A stretch of 33,227 nt of DNA from JAZDOK01 sp043798715. Lineage in GTDB: Bacteria; Vulcanimicrobiota; JAZDOK01. A program made the position numbers and the translations under genes. The notes under the pieces are model-generated. The model was not told where the DNA came from. It ran no database searches and saw only the letters and a list, made by a program, of their open reading frames with translations. Every line of letters begins with the position of its first letter. The stretch's first letter is position 1. Shown here one piece after another: positions 7,810 to 15,850 of this stretch. Where the stretch lies: assembly GCA_043798715.1 (NCBI GenBank), contig JAZDOK010000093.1:1-33227 (forward strand). Reading direction: 5' to 3'.

Positions 7810-9402
7810 CTATGGAAGGATCTGACTTCCTCCGAAAAGGCTCTGCGCCTCCCCGACAAACTCCCTGTGTTTTTTCTCCTCTTCAGCGCGCCTTTCCGCA
7901 CCGGCTCCCTCCCCGGAAGAAAGGAGCCTGAAATTAATTGAGACGGGCTTCAAGGCTATTTCCATCGCCTTGCGCTCGATATAAGCTTTCTCTTTTTCGG
8001 ACTTCTCCAGATGGAACTTGTAGGGGAACCCCAGGACTATGGCCCCGCTTTCTGAATCCACCAGCCGGGCTTCGCTCAGGAAAGTAAACAGGCCCATTTT
8101 TTCCTTCTTGACGGCCTGGAGGACCCTGTTCCAGAGATCATGCGCATCCCCGAGCTTTTCCGCCTCCCCGGGCAAGGACGGCTGGCTTTTCGGCGGCACC
8201 GCTTCCGGAATCTTAACCGGCTTTACCGGCTGAGACGCCCCACCCTGCATCTCGGAGACTCTCTTTTCCAGATCAAGCAGCCCGCGGCGCACAGAGTCCA
8301 GAGATGGCTCGTCCTGCCACCGGGTCAACCTGATGAGGGCCATCTCCCAGAGAAGTTTCCGCTGGGTGGAATTTTTCAGGGCTTCCCTCAAATCCAGAAA
8401 CGATTTGAGAATTCGCAGGAGTTCAGGAGCGTCGTAAACCTCCGAGCGGGAATGCAGTTCCGTCCGGTGCTCCTCCGAAAGTTTAAGAGTATCACCCGAG
8501 GGCCCGCTCACCTTCAGCAAAAGCAGGCGGCGATAGTATCCGATGACATCCTCCGCCAGTTGTTCGAGATCCTTTCCCTGGGCCAGAAGCTGGTGCAGCA
8601 GTTCCAGGGCATCCACTGTCTGGCGGCCGGCGAGGATCTCATCCATTCTCCTCAAAGTGGCCTCTTCGGTGATCCCTAGGAGCGCCACCACGTCCGAGGT
8701 GTTGATCTCGGGGCCCGCCATCGAAGAGGCCTGCTCAAGGAGGACCAGGGCGTCCCTCAGGGAACCATCCGCCGCCTCAGCCAGGAGGGCCACGGTCTCC
8801 TGTTCCATCAGGAAGCCTTCGGCCTCGGCCACCTTGAGCAGCCGCTCCTCTATGTATTTCACCGGAATCCTCCTGAAATCAAACCTCTGGCAACGGGAGA
8901 GAATCGTCGGCGGCAGATCCTGGGGGTGGGTCGTGGCCAGAATAAATATCACGTGCTCCGGAGGCTCTTCGAGGGTTTTAAGAAGTGCATTGAAGGATGA
9001 ATTTGAAAACTTGTGCACCTCGTCTATTATATAGACCTTGTATCTGGACTCGGCCGGGAGGAAGTCCACCTTGTTTATGATGAATTCACGCACCTTTTCT
9101 ACTTGAGTATGAGAGGCCGCGTCAATTTCTATTACATCCAGCGATGTTCCCTCGGTAATTCTCCTGCAGAGTGAACACTCATTACAGGGCCGTCTGGACT
9201 GCGGAGAAGCGCAGTTTATGGACTTGGCAAAAATCCGGGCCAGGCTGGTCTTCCCCGTTCCCCTGGGACCGCAAAAAAGGTACGCCTGTGAAAGCCGTTC
9301 CCCTTTCAAAGCGTTTTTCAGGGTGATGGTGATGTGCTCCTGCCCGACCAGGTCCTCAAAAGTCTGAGAACGCCATTTTCGGTAAAGGGATACGTAAGCC
9401 AT
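7810..9402 (-). CDS. dnaX: DNA polymerase III subunit gamma/tau
   Basis: This 530-residue protein is the clamp-loader ATPase that places the DnaN sliding clamp on primed DNA. It has the Walker A GPRGTGKT at 45-52, zinc ligands C64, C73, C76 and C79, Walker B YIIDEVHKF near 124-132, and the sensor SRC at 169-171. The C-terminal part (after about 370) carries a charged linker and a short tau-like domain. AGGAGG overlaps the parB stop and precedes the ATG, so translation of the two is probably coupled. I see no A-AAA-AAG slippery heptamer in frame, so a frameshift-made gamma form is not supported. Confidence 0.96.
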   Translation of the reverse strand: MAYVSLYRKWRSQTFEDLVGQEHITITLKNALKGERLSQAYLFCGPRGTGKTSLARIFAKSINCASPQSRRPCNECSLCRRITEGTSLDVIEIDAASHTQVEKVREFIINKVDFLPAESRYKVYIIDEVHKFSNSSFNALLKTLEEPPEHVIFILATTHPQDLPPTILSRCQRFDFRRIPVKYIEERLLKVAEAEGFLMEQETVALLAEAADGSLRDALVLLEQASSMAGPEINTSDVVALLGITEEATLRRMDEILAGRQTVDALELLHQLLAQGKDLEQLAEDVIGYYRRLLLLKVSGPSGDTLKLSEEHRTELHSRSEVYDAPELLRILKSFLDLREALKNSTQRKLLWEMALIRLTRWQDEPSLDSVRRGLLDLEKRVSEMQGGASQPVKPVKIPEAVPPKSQPSLPGEAEKLGDAHDLWNRVLQAVKKEKMGLFTFLSEARLVDSESGAIVLGFPYKFHLEKSEKEKAYIERKAMEIALKPVSINFRLLSSGEGAGAERRAEEEKKHREFVGEAQSLFGGSQILP

Positions 9403-9414
9403 ACCCGATTCCTC

Positions 9415-10332
9415 CTAAAGGAGATTGACGCTTAAATTGCCCGATTTCCGGGCATTCCCGACCCTGAAGATCATTTCGACGATTCTTTCCAGGTCGGAGA
9501 AGGAGGTATATGAGATTTCAAGGCGCCCTTTTTCTGCGCCTGCATTCCTGATGGCAACCCGGGTTCCAAGTATTCTTTGCATCTCCTCCTCAACGGCTTT
9601 CAGGTCTGGAGAAAGATTGCCGGATTTTGTTTCACGTGAAACATGGCCCGACGTCCGGCGCTTGACCAGACCCTCAACCTGCCTGACGGAGAGTGAATGT
9701 TGGAGAATTTTTTTCCACATCGCCACCTGAGAGGATGGTTCAGCCAGAGACAGGAGGGCCCGGGCATGCCCGGCTGAAATTTCTCCTTTTTCGAGTGACT
9801 CCTGAATGTCCTGGGGGAGAGACAGAAGCCTCAGCGTATTGGCGACAGCCGGACGGCTCTTGGACACCTTGTCCGCCACCTCTTCCTGGGTCAATCCATG
9901 TTCCCTGAGGAGAAATTGATAGGCGTGGGCCTCCTCCAGCGGGTTGAGCTCCTCCCGTTGAAGATTTTCAACCAGTGCCAGCTCCACCAGTTCAGAGCGG
10001 CTGCAATTCTGGACCAGCGCCGGAATCATCTTAAGGCCGGCCTTTTTCGCGGCTCTCCAGCGGCGTTCACCCACGATCAAATGGTAGCCGTCCTGCCGGC
10101 GGGATACCACCACCGGCTGAATCATCCCGTGCTCATTCAGAGAAGAAACAAGCTCGTCAATCTTTTCTTCCAGAAAAACCCGCCTGGGCTGATAGGGGTT
10201 GGGGCGGATATCCCTGACCGGGATGGACAGAACAGAGGCGTTTGACCCGCCCGGTTCGGCGCCCTTTTTACCTGCCTCTGCCTTTACGGGAATAAGTGCC
10301 CCGAGTCCTTTTCCTAAAACCTTTTTCGGCAC
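9415..10332 (-). CDS. parB: Chromosome partitioning protein ParB
   Basis: This 305-residue centromere-binding CTP hydrolase loads at parS and spreads on DNA. The start region KVLGKGLGALIP is typical of ParB. The N-terminal domain includes QPRRVF and the GERRWRAAKKAG box (88-99). A helix-turn-helix, LTQEEVADKVSKSRPAVANT, lies in the middle domain, and a C-terminal dimerisation domain ends the protein. The start is GTG at 10332, with GGAAGTGAT 6 bases upstream. It overlaps the 3' end of parA by 65 bases in another frame. A perfect parS lies inside the gene at 9628-9643. Confidence 0.96.
   Translation of the reverse strand: MPKKVLGKGLGALIPVKAEAGKKGAEPGGSNASVLSIPVRDIRPNPYQPRRVFLEEKIDELVSSLNEHGMIQPVVVSRRQDGYHLIVGERRWRAAKKAGLKMIPALVQNCSRSELVELALVENLQREELNPLEEAHAYQFLLREHGLTQEEVADKVSKSRPAVANTLRLLSLPQDIQESLEKGEISAGHARALLSLAEPSSQVAMWKKILQHSLSVRQVEGLVKRRTSGHVSRETKSGNLSPDLKAVEEEMQRILGTRVAIRNAGAEKGRLEISYTSFSDLERIVEMIFRVGNARKSGNLSVNLL
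9628..9643. promoter_or_regulatory. parS: parS centromere site inside parB
   Basis: The 16-mer TGTTTCACGTGAAACA is a perfect palindrome and an exact parS. It lies within the coding sequence of parB, encoding part of the GHVSRETKSG linker region, about 8.5 kb from oriC. ParB binding here may affect transcription of its own operon. Confidence 0.95.
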
Positions 10333-11086
10333 GCTCTATCACTTCCTTTGCCAGCTTCAGGTAGGCCTCGCTCCCCCTGGAATTCCTGTCGTACAGGATG
10401 ATGGGTTTGCCGAAACTCGGGGACTCCGTCAGCTTGATATTGCGGGGGATAATCGTCTTGAAAACCTCGTCTTTGAAGAAGGCTTTTACCTCGTCGGCCA
10501 CCAGAGATGAGAGTTTCACCCGGGCGTCAAACATGGTTAGCAGGATTCCCTCAATCTTAAGGGAGACATTCAGGTTTTCCCGCACAAGGCGAACGACATC
10601 CATTAGTTGGGTCAGGCCCTCAAGGGCGTAATATTCGCACTGGATGGGAATCAGGACCCCATCCGCCGCCGTCAGGCTGTTAACTGTCAGGAGGCCAAGA
10701 GAAGGCGGACAGTCCATGAAAATGTATTCATAATCAGAGTTCAATCCCCTGAGGCACTTGTCAAGCCGGTATTCCCGCGAGATGACCGAAATAAGCTCTA
10801 TCTCCGCGCCGGCCAGCCTCAGGGTGGCCGGGACCAGATCCAGGTTCTGAACGCAGGTGGAGCGGATGGCGGATTTCAGGGAGGAGGCCCCGAGGAGAAC
10901 ATCGTAAATGCAGCGCTCAATCTGCTTCTTGTCCAAGCCGAGGCCGCTGGTGGAATTTCCCTGGGGATCCATGTCCACCAGCAGAACCCGATGACCCGAC
11001 ATGGCCAGGCAGGAGGAAAGGTTAATCGCCGTCGTGGACTTGCCGACGCCCCCTTTTTGATTGGCTATCGCGACCTTCCTGGGCAT
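10268..11086 (-). CDS. parA: Chromosome partitioning ATPase ParA (Soj)
   Basis: This 272-residue ATPase moves ParB-parS complexes across the nucleoid and can regulate DnaA. The deviant Walker A KGGVGKSTT is at 11-19, with the signature lysine K11. Further motifs are the switch DMDPQGNST near 39-47 and FMDCPPSLG. The start is ATG at 11086, with AGGAG 9 bases upstream. The C-terminal end (FRKRTRGTYSRKGRGR) is a basic extension encoded within the 65-base overlap with parB. The operon order is parA-parB-dnaX-ybaB-recR. A parS lies about 70 bases upstream, in the leader or promoter. Confidence 0.96.
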   Translation of the reverse strand: MPRKVAIANQKGGVGKSTTAINLSSCLAMSGHRVLLVDMDPQGNSTSGLGLDKKQIERCIYDVLLGASSLKSAIRSTCVQNLDLVPATLRLAGAEIELISVISREYRLDKCLRGLNSDYEYIFMDCPPSLGLLTVNSLTAADGVLIPIQCEYYALEGLTQLMDVVRLVRENLNVSLKIEGILLTMFDARVKLSSLVADEVKAFFKDEVFKTIIPRNIKLTESPSFGKPIILYDRNSRGSEAYLKLAKEVIERAEKGFRKRTRGTYSRKGRGR

Positions 11087-11097
11087 GCTTCCGACTC

Positions 11098-11148
11098 CTA
11101 TCTTCTGTCTCCTGATCTATATATTCTGTCTTCTGACTTCTGCATTCG
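11098..11148 (-). repeat. Degenerate purine-rich CAGAAG repeats upstream of parA
   Basis: Read on the - strand, this stretch contains repeated, imperfect CAGAAG/CAGGAG units separated by 1-11 bases (GCAGAAGTCAGAAGACAGAA, then GATCAGGAGACAGAAGATAGG). It lies between the parS and the parA start. It may be slippage debris or a 5' leader element; no function is evident. Confidence 0.45.
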
Positions 11149-11156
11149 TCTTTAAT

Positions 11157-11172
11157 TGTTTCACGTGAAACT
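11157..11172. promoter_or_regulatory. parS: parS-like site in the parA upstream region
   Basis: The sequence TGTTTCACGTGAAACT matches parS at 15 of 16 positions, with the last base changed. It is about 7 kb from oriC and upstream of the parA operon, so ParB bound here could also repress that operon. Confidence 0.85.
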
Positions 11173-11246
11173 ATTCTGCACAAAAAAATTCTTTCCTTCA
11201 CTACATGACGCGCGTCTCGTTCCCTGATAAGCTTTCGCGCACACGC

Positions 11247-11273
11247 AAAAAGGGTGCCGGCTCCGGCACCCTT
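11247..11273 (-). terminator. Strong intrinsic terminator after the barrel/caspase-like gene pair
   Basis: The perfect 11-bp arms AAGGGTGCCGG and CCGGCACCCTT are separated by 2 bases (a larger loop if the inner pairs open). On the - strand the stem runs into TTTTTGCG. It lies 25 bases beyond the barrel gene's stop, and it separates that transcript from the parA operon. Confidence 0.85.
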
Positions 11274-11297
11274 AAAACACGGTTCTTTGCTCTTCTT

Positions 11298-12041
11298 TTA
11301 AAACTTCAGCCCGGCGCCAATGGACAACGTGGAATAATGTTCGACCGTGTTTAAATATTCTCGATTTTCCAATTTGTACGATAAATTGCAATATATATTC
11401 CGGCTTATGTCGGCTCTAATGCCTAAGCCGTAATTCCATATCTTATAAAAATATGTCTCCCCTTTCTTCTTGTTAGGAACAAATGAGGAGCGTGACTGCA
11501 TCTCCGGAAACCACTCGAACTGTCCGTATAGTCTCAGTTTCTTGTAGGCGAGACTATCAAATCCCAGGCCCAGGCCTCCCCCAGAGGAATTCTCCCAGTT
11601 TATCTCCCCCGAGACATCATTTGTTTTCAAGACGTTCGTCTTGAAGAGCAATGAAACATAGAAAGGATTGATTTGAGGGATGTTGCCGCCATTCGCCATA
11701 GCACTGGTAATGGAGGTTAAATTCATCGGCACCTTGGCATAAAATTCACAGTCTTGAAACGTTCCGCCGCCATAGAGAAAGCCAAACATCTTGATCGTGC
11801 CCCCGTCTCCATAGGTGTAGTCAACTCCTGCCCGTATGGCCCTGTAGACTGTCGCTTCAAATTTAGCTTCAATTCCCTTGAAATAAGCCTCACAATTCGT
11901 TGTATTCTCCAGGTTCACCCTTGCATAATCAAGCTCTAAAAAATACTTCTCCTGAGCCCGGATGGAAACTGCTGAAGAGAAAAGCATGCCGCAAGAAAGA
12001 ACAACCATCGCCAACATCCAGAGTAGATTTCTTACCTTCAT
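11298..12041 (-). CDS. Predicted outer-membrane beta-barrel protein
   Basis: I do not recognise a named family in this 247-residue protein. It has a signal peptide (hydrophobic MLAMVVLSCGMLF, likely cleavage after IRAQ, with AQE). The rest is rich in alternating aromatic and glycine segments consistent with beta strands, such as RAGVDYTYGDG, KLRLYGQFEWFPE and IWNYGLGIRADI. The last strand, YSTLSIGAGLKF, ends in a C-terminal Phe, the usual barrel-assembly signal. The size suits an 8- to 10-stranded barrel. AAAGGAG precedes the ATG. It lies 12 bases after the caspase-like lipoprotein gene, so the two are cotranscribed. Its base composition is more AT-rich than the flanking housekeeping genes. 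Confidence 0.7.
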   Translation of the reverse strand: MKVRNLLWMLAMVVLSCGMLFSSAVSIRAQEKYFLELDYARVNLENTTNCEAYFKGIEAKFEATVYRAIRAGVDYTYGDGGTIKMFGFLYGGGTFQDCEFYAKVPMNLTSITSAMANGGNIPQINPFYVSLLFKTNVLKTNDVSGEINWENSSGGGLGLGFDSLAYKKLRLYGQFEWFPEMQSRSSFVPNKKKGETYFYKIWNYGLGIRADISRNIYCNLSYKLENREYLNTVEHYSTLSIGAGLKF

Positions 12042-12053
12042 CTCTTTCTCCTT

Positions 12054-13625
12054 TCAATACTTGATAATCAACTCACGACCGAGGGGGCCGGGGTAAAACT
12101 GCGGGTGCTGTTCGTGGGGAATCTGGCTGGCATAATTCACCACCAGCGGCTCGGCATATTCATAAAGCTCCGCCATGCTGATCTTCCCGTCATGATTCAG
12201 ATCCGCCGGTCCGATGACGGCGCCCCGCCCCAGTCCCTCTATTAGGAAGTTCATGCAGAGGCTGTGCCCCAGAGAGGGAGCGGTAAGGGATGTCTCCGTC
12301 CCTGCAGATGCCGTTATAACAACCGCGTCCGGCATTTCCTGGAGCTGCTTGAGAGGGGTCTCGCCTTTGAAATCGAAAGCCGAACCGGGCATGGGCACAT
12401 ACTTTGAACAGGCGGCCTGCGGCCCCTTTCCGATAAACATTCCGGAGAAACACGAATCCAGCGCCACGGCTATATTGGTGAATTCTCCCGGTTTTCTGAT
12501 GGTCTCCAGCCACGACTTAAGCTCGTCTCCGCTGATAAGGGTGGACGGATCATCCAACTTGGCGTCATAGGGGATTAGATATCCTTTATTGCCGTCGTTG
12601 GTCCCATGGCTGCTGATAACCAGAAAAAAGGTGTCCTTCGGGCCGAATACACCCGACAAGGCGAGGATATCGCTCTTGATGTTGGCCTTGGTGGAGAGGT
12701 CATCCGTAAGGAGCGCGTACCGCCCTTCTTCCCACAATTTTGAGCCGGTCAGGGATTGATAGGTATCAACCGCATCGGGCTTGCATTCGGGAAGATCCGG
12801 GCTCACAAACTGGTAAGTATTGATCCCGACCAGCAGGGCTAACGTTATTCCGAATTCCTCGGAGAAGTCAAGTACTGTCGAAGAAACAACTCCGGCGAAA
12901 GTAAGAGAAAGTTTCGCATTGCGGTTCCCGGGCGGAACGGTAATCGTGAAGGTGTAGCGGTTGTCTGCCCCGGAGACCATGGTGAAATCAGTATAGGGCG
13001 TGGTCCCGTTCAAGAGAAAACTGAAGTTATCCTTGGAGATGCAGGGAATATCCACGGGCATCGGAGGGGTATTATCCACTACTCTGAGGGTGGCGACTAC
13101 TTTGGGCCACTGCGAAAGATTTGTATCGGCATAGAGTTCGAGGCTCGAAACATTCCTGGAGACGGCCACAATAAAGGGATTCAGAGGATCTTTGTTAATG
13201 TAGTTGGAGGCGTTGAGAACGATGTTGACGTTCTGAGTGAAATCTTTATAATATCCGGCATCGGAGGCATATATTTTGACCGCGCAATTGCCTGCGGTCG
13301 CTTTTGGGAAGTAAAATCTCCCCTGGGCGTCGGTGACGGTCGCCTCACCGCTCGCCAGGACCACCCTGATGGATGGCAGAACATGGAACCCCAGCGGGAC
13401 ACTGACGGCTTTCGGCCCTGTCATTGCCGGAGCGGACTTCCCGTTGGAAGCAATCACGTACCCTTCGAGAGTTCCAAAACCCGGGCCCGGCGAGGGGGTC
13501 GGCGTACTCAAATAACGATAATCTCCAGTAATGGTGCTTTCCGAACAGCCTGAGAGCCAGAAAAGCGGGAAGGAGAGCAACGTAAGAATAACAAACAGCC
13601 GTATATGCCCGTTCCTCATTATCAT
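12054..13625 (-). CDS. Caspase-like (peptidase C14) lipoprotein with an EF-hand motif
   Basis: This 523-residue protein has a lipoprotein signal with lipobox L24-S-G-C27. The +2 residue is Ser, so outer-membrane sorting is expected if Lol rules apply. A Thr/Pro/Ser linker is followed by a carboxypeptidase-regulatory-like beta domain at about 50-140 (GTLEGYVIASNGK, TVTDAQGRFYFPKA), then a second beta region. The caspase/metacaspase p20-like domain begins near 262 (ALLVGINTYQ). The catalytic dyad is visible as H340 in VISSHGTNDG and C392 in ALDSCFSG. A canonical EF-hand loop lies at 475-486 (DLNHDGKISMAE), which suggests calcium control. The substrate is unknown. GGGGAGG precedes ATG 13625; a second ATG two codons later is equally possible. 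It lies between rsmG and parA, where conserved genes normally adjoin. Confidence 0.85.
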   Translation of the reverse strand: MIMRNGHIRLFVILTLLSFPLFWLSGCSESTITGDYRYLSTPTPSPGPGFGTLEGYVIASNGKSAPAMTGPKAVSVPLGFHVLPSIRVVLASGEATVTDAQGRFYFPKATAGNCAVKIYASDAGYYKDFTQNVNIVLNASNYINKDPLNPFIVAVSRNVSSLELYADTNLSQWPKVVATLRVVDNTPPMPVDIPCISKDNFSFLLNGTTPYTDFTMVSGADNRYTFTITVPPGNRNAKLSLTFAGVVSSTVLDFSEEFGITLALLVGINTYQFVSPDLPECKPDAVDTYQSLTGSKLWEEGRYALLTDDLSTKANIKSDILALSGVFGPKDTFFLVISSHGTNDGNKGYLIPYDAKLDDPSTLISGDELKSWLETIRKPGEFTNIAVALDSCFSGMFIGKGPQAACSKYVPMPGSAFDFKGETPLKQLQEMPDAVVITASAGTETSLTAPSLGHSLCMNFLIEGLGRGAVIGPADLNHDGKISMAELYEYAEPLVVNYASQIPHEQHPQFYPGPLGRELIIKY

Positions 13626-13710
13626 CGTGCCTCCCCTTTCTTATCCGTAAAAGAGTGTGTTTATTCGCTAAGAATTGCGTTTTTCCTCTATTTAATATGA
13701 TGTGTGCCTC

Positions 13711-14433
13711 TCACAGCGGTCTCTTAGCCGGAATGCCGGCCCTTCTGGGATACCTCTCGTCGGTCTCCGCTACTTTCCGCACCACTACCACTACGCTCTC
13801 CTTTCCGAGACAAGGCATAAGAATTTGTTCAACTCTCTCTGTCTCCCCCCCCAGAAGGCGGATGGCACGGTCGGCCCCGGACACCTCGCGCCCTCCCTCC
13901 TTCCCCAGGGGGACCACCATCCTGCCTCCGACTGCCAGAAAGGGAAGCGCATACTCCACCAGAACCCGGAAAGGCGCGACGGCACGGGCAACAAGCCGAT
14001 CAAAGGATTCCCTTCTCCCGGGAATATGCCCGACCTCCTCGGCCCTCCCCAGAAGGACTTCCGTCTTTTTCAATCCGAGATCCCCGCAGACCTCCCTCAG
14101 AAAAACCGCCTTTTTCTCCCTCGCTTCAAGGAGGGCGAGAGAAAGATGGGGAAAGACGATCTTCAGCGGAATTCCCGGAATGCCGGCTCCCGCGCCGAGA
14201 TCAAGAAGTGAGCGCGCATCTATTAGAGAAGCCGGGCGCAGGCAGTAAAGAGAGCCCAGAAAGAGAGTCAAAAAGATATCTTCCAGCGTCCTGCAACCGG
14301 TGATATTGGCCCTCCCGCCGTAGTCCATAATTTTCCGGGCATAGACCTCAAAACATTCCAGATGCGGCTCTTCAAGCCTGACCCCTAACTGTTGTGCTCC
14401 TTCTGTAAATTTTTTCAGCAGGTTTGAATCCAT
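13711..14433 (-). CDS. rsmG: 16S rRNA (guanine527-N7)-methyltransferase RsmG
   Basis: This 240-residue SAM-dependent enzyme methylates G527 of 16S rRNA (also known as GidB). N-terminal helices carry MDYGGRANITGCR, where most homologues have a Trp-Asn-x-x-x-N-L-T motif. The SAM site is LLDLGAGAGIPGIPLKI near 91-107, followed by LLEAREKKAVFL and RLVARAVAPF. The last 20 residues are a basic extension. It starts 2 bases after the mnmE stop, so it belongs to the rpmH-to-rsmG operon. Confidence 0.94.
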   Translation of the reverse strand: MDSNLLKKFTEGAQQLGVRLEEPHLECFEVYARKIMDYGGRANITGCRTLEDIFLTLFLGSLYCLRPASLIDARSLLDLGAGAGIPGIPLKIVFPHLSLALLEAREKKAVFLREVCGDLGLKKTEVLLGRAEEVGHIPGRRESFDRLVARAVAPFRVLVEYALPFLAVGGRMVVPLGKEGGREVSGADRAIRLLGGETERVEQILMPCLGKESVVVVVRKVAETDERYPRRAGIPAKRPL

Positions 14434-14435
14434 AC

Positions 14436-15827
14436 CTACTTGCCTATGCAGAAGCGGCTGAATATAAGTTCCAGAAGGTTCTCCGTCACGGACTCGCCGG
14501 TAACCTCTCCCAGGGATTCCACGGCTCCGCGCAGATCCAGCGCCGCAAACTCCACCGAGAGCCCGCTTTCGAGGGATTCCGAAGCCTTCTTTAGAAACTC
14601 CACCGAACGAAGCAGGGCATCCCGGTGACGGATATTGCTCACCAGCGGGCCTTCGGGAGCGGCATCAATTCCCCGACCCACGGTCTCTGAGAGGAGAGAC
14701 TCCATCTCCTCAACCCCCGCGCCGGTAACCAGAGAGACTCCGGACAACGGCGCATCCGGAAAGAGGCGCCCAATTTCGCCCACATCCATTTCAGAGGGAA
14801 GATCCATTTTATTCAGTACGATAAAAAGCCTGCGGCCCTTAAGTTCACCGAGCAAAATCCGGTCCTCCCCGGGCAGGGCCGCGGAAGTATCCATGACCAG
14901 GATGACCAGATCGGCCCGGGTAATCGCCTCCCGGCTCCTTTCCATCCCGAGATTTTCGATCGGATCGGCCGTTTCCCTCAGACCGGCCGTATCTACCAGA
15001 ACCAGCGGGATCCCGCCCACCTGAATCCACTCTTCTATGCTGTCCCGGGTCGTTCCGGGAACCTCCGTAACCAATACGCGCCCCTCCCTGAGGAGCCTGT
15101 TGAAAAGCGAAGATTTACCCGCGTTGACCTTGCCGGTAATAACCACTCTGTAGCCATCGCGGTAAATTCTTCCCTCATCCGCATTCTTGAGAAAATTTTC
15201 TATTTCCGAGACCAGACAGCCCAGCTCCCCTCTCAGCCCGGGAACAGACAGTAAGACGTCCTCCTCCTCGGGAAAATCAAGGCAGGCCTCGATGCGGGCG
15301 AGGATGCCCAAAACTGCAAGACGGGCCTCGTGTACACGGGTGGAGAGCTTTCCCTCAAGCTGTTTAAAAGCCACCTCCAGGGATTTTTCTGTTTTGGCGC
15401 GGATGATGTCCAGGACTGCTTCCGCCTGGGGGAGATCGATCCGCCCCCGCAAAAATGCCCGGAGGGTGAATTCGCCGGGTCTGGCCATTCTGGCCCCCCT
15501 GCTCAGTATGAGGTCCATCACCTGGCGCACGGGGAGCGGACCCCCGTGCAGATTCAGTTCTATAACGTCTTCCCTTGTGTAGGAGTGAGGAGCCTTCATG
15601 AAGGACAGAAGAACTTCATCTATCTTATGGTCGTTTTCGGGGTCCACAATAAACCCGTAGATAAGGCGCATGTGTTCGAGGCTGCGTGGCCTTCCCGCGG
15701 GTCTGAAGATTGCTTCCGCGATCGAAACTGCCGATGGGCCGCTGATGCGAATTATGGCGATGCCCCCCTCCCCGAGAGGAGTGCCGACAGCCGCTATGGT
15801 CTCAATGCAGAGGGGATCTACTGGCAT
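14436..15827 (-). CDS. mnmE: tRNA modification GTPase MnmE
   Basis: This 463-residue GTPase works with MnmG to make the aminomethyl-type modification at U34 of certain tRNAs. The N-terminal formyl-folate-binding domain begins IAAVGTPLGEGGIAIIRISG. The G domain has the P-loop GKVNAGKSS at 232-240, the TT of switch 1 at 259-260, DTAG at 279-282 and NKMD near 337. The catalytic C-terminal CIGK is present. MnmG, the obligate partner, is not next to it here. The start ATG is at 15827; jag lies upstream by 23 bases. Confidence 0.97.
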   Translation of the reverse strand: MPVDPLCIETIAAVGTPLGEGGIAIIRISGPSAVSIAEAIFRPAGRPRSLEHMRLIYGFIVDPENDHKIDEVLLSFMKAPHSYTREDVIELNLHGGPLPVRQVMDLILSRGARMARPGEFTLRAFLRGRIDLPQAEAVLDIIRAKTEKSLEVAFKQLEGKLSTRVHEARLAVLGILARIEACLDFPEEEDVLLSVPGLRGELGCLVSEIENFLKNADEGRIYRDGYRVVITGKVNAGKSSLFNRLLREGRVLVTEVPGTTRDSIEEWIQVGGIPLVLVDTAGLRETADPIENLGMERSREAITRADLVILVMDTSAALPGEDRILLGELKGRRLFIVLNKMDLPSEMDVGEIGRLFPDAPLSGVSLVTGAGVEEMESLLSETVGRGIDAAPEGPLVSNIRHRDALLRSVEFLKKASESLESGLSVEFAALDLRGAVESLGEVTGESVTENLLELIFSRFCIGK

Positions 15828-15850
15828 AGGATGTTTTAATTGGGACGTAT

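Noticed and set aside
8085..8115. A-run in dnaX as a possible programmed frameshift site
   Set aside because: In frame it reads GAA-AAA-ATG, not a slippery A-AAA-AAG heptamer, and I saw no supporting stem or SD-like stimulator.
8946..8961. Another CACGTG core, within dnaX
   Set aside because: The flanks (TAT and CTCCG) do not match parS.
9403..9414. SRP RNA gene next to dnaX, as in some bacteria
   Set aside because: Only 12 bases separate parB and dnaX, and the gap downstream of dnaX is also too short.
11207..11216. GACGCGCGTC palindrome upstream of parA
   Set aside because: It is a single short palindrome that does not recur in the window, so no binding-site claim can be supported.
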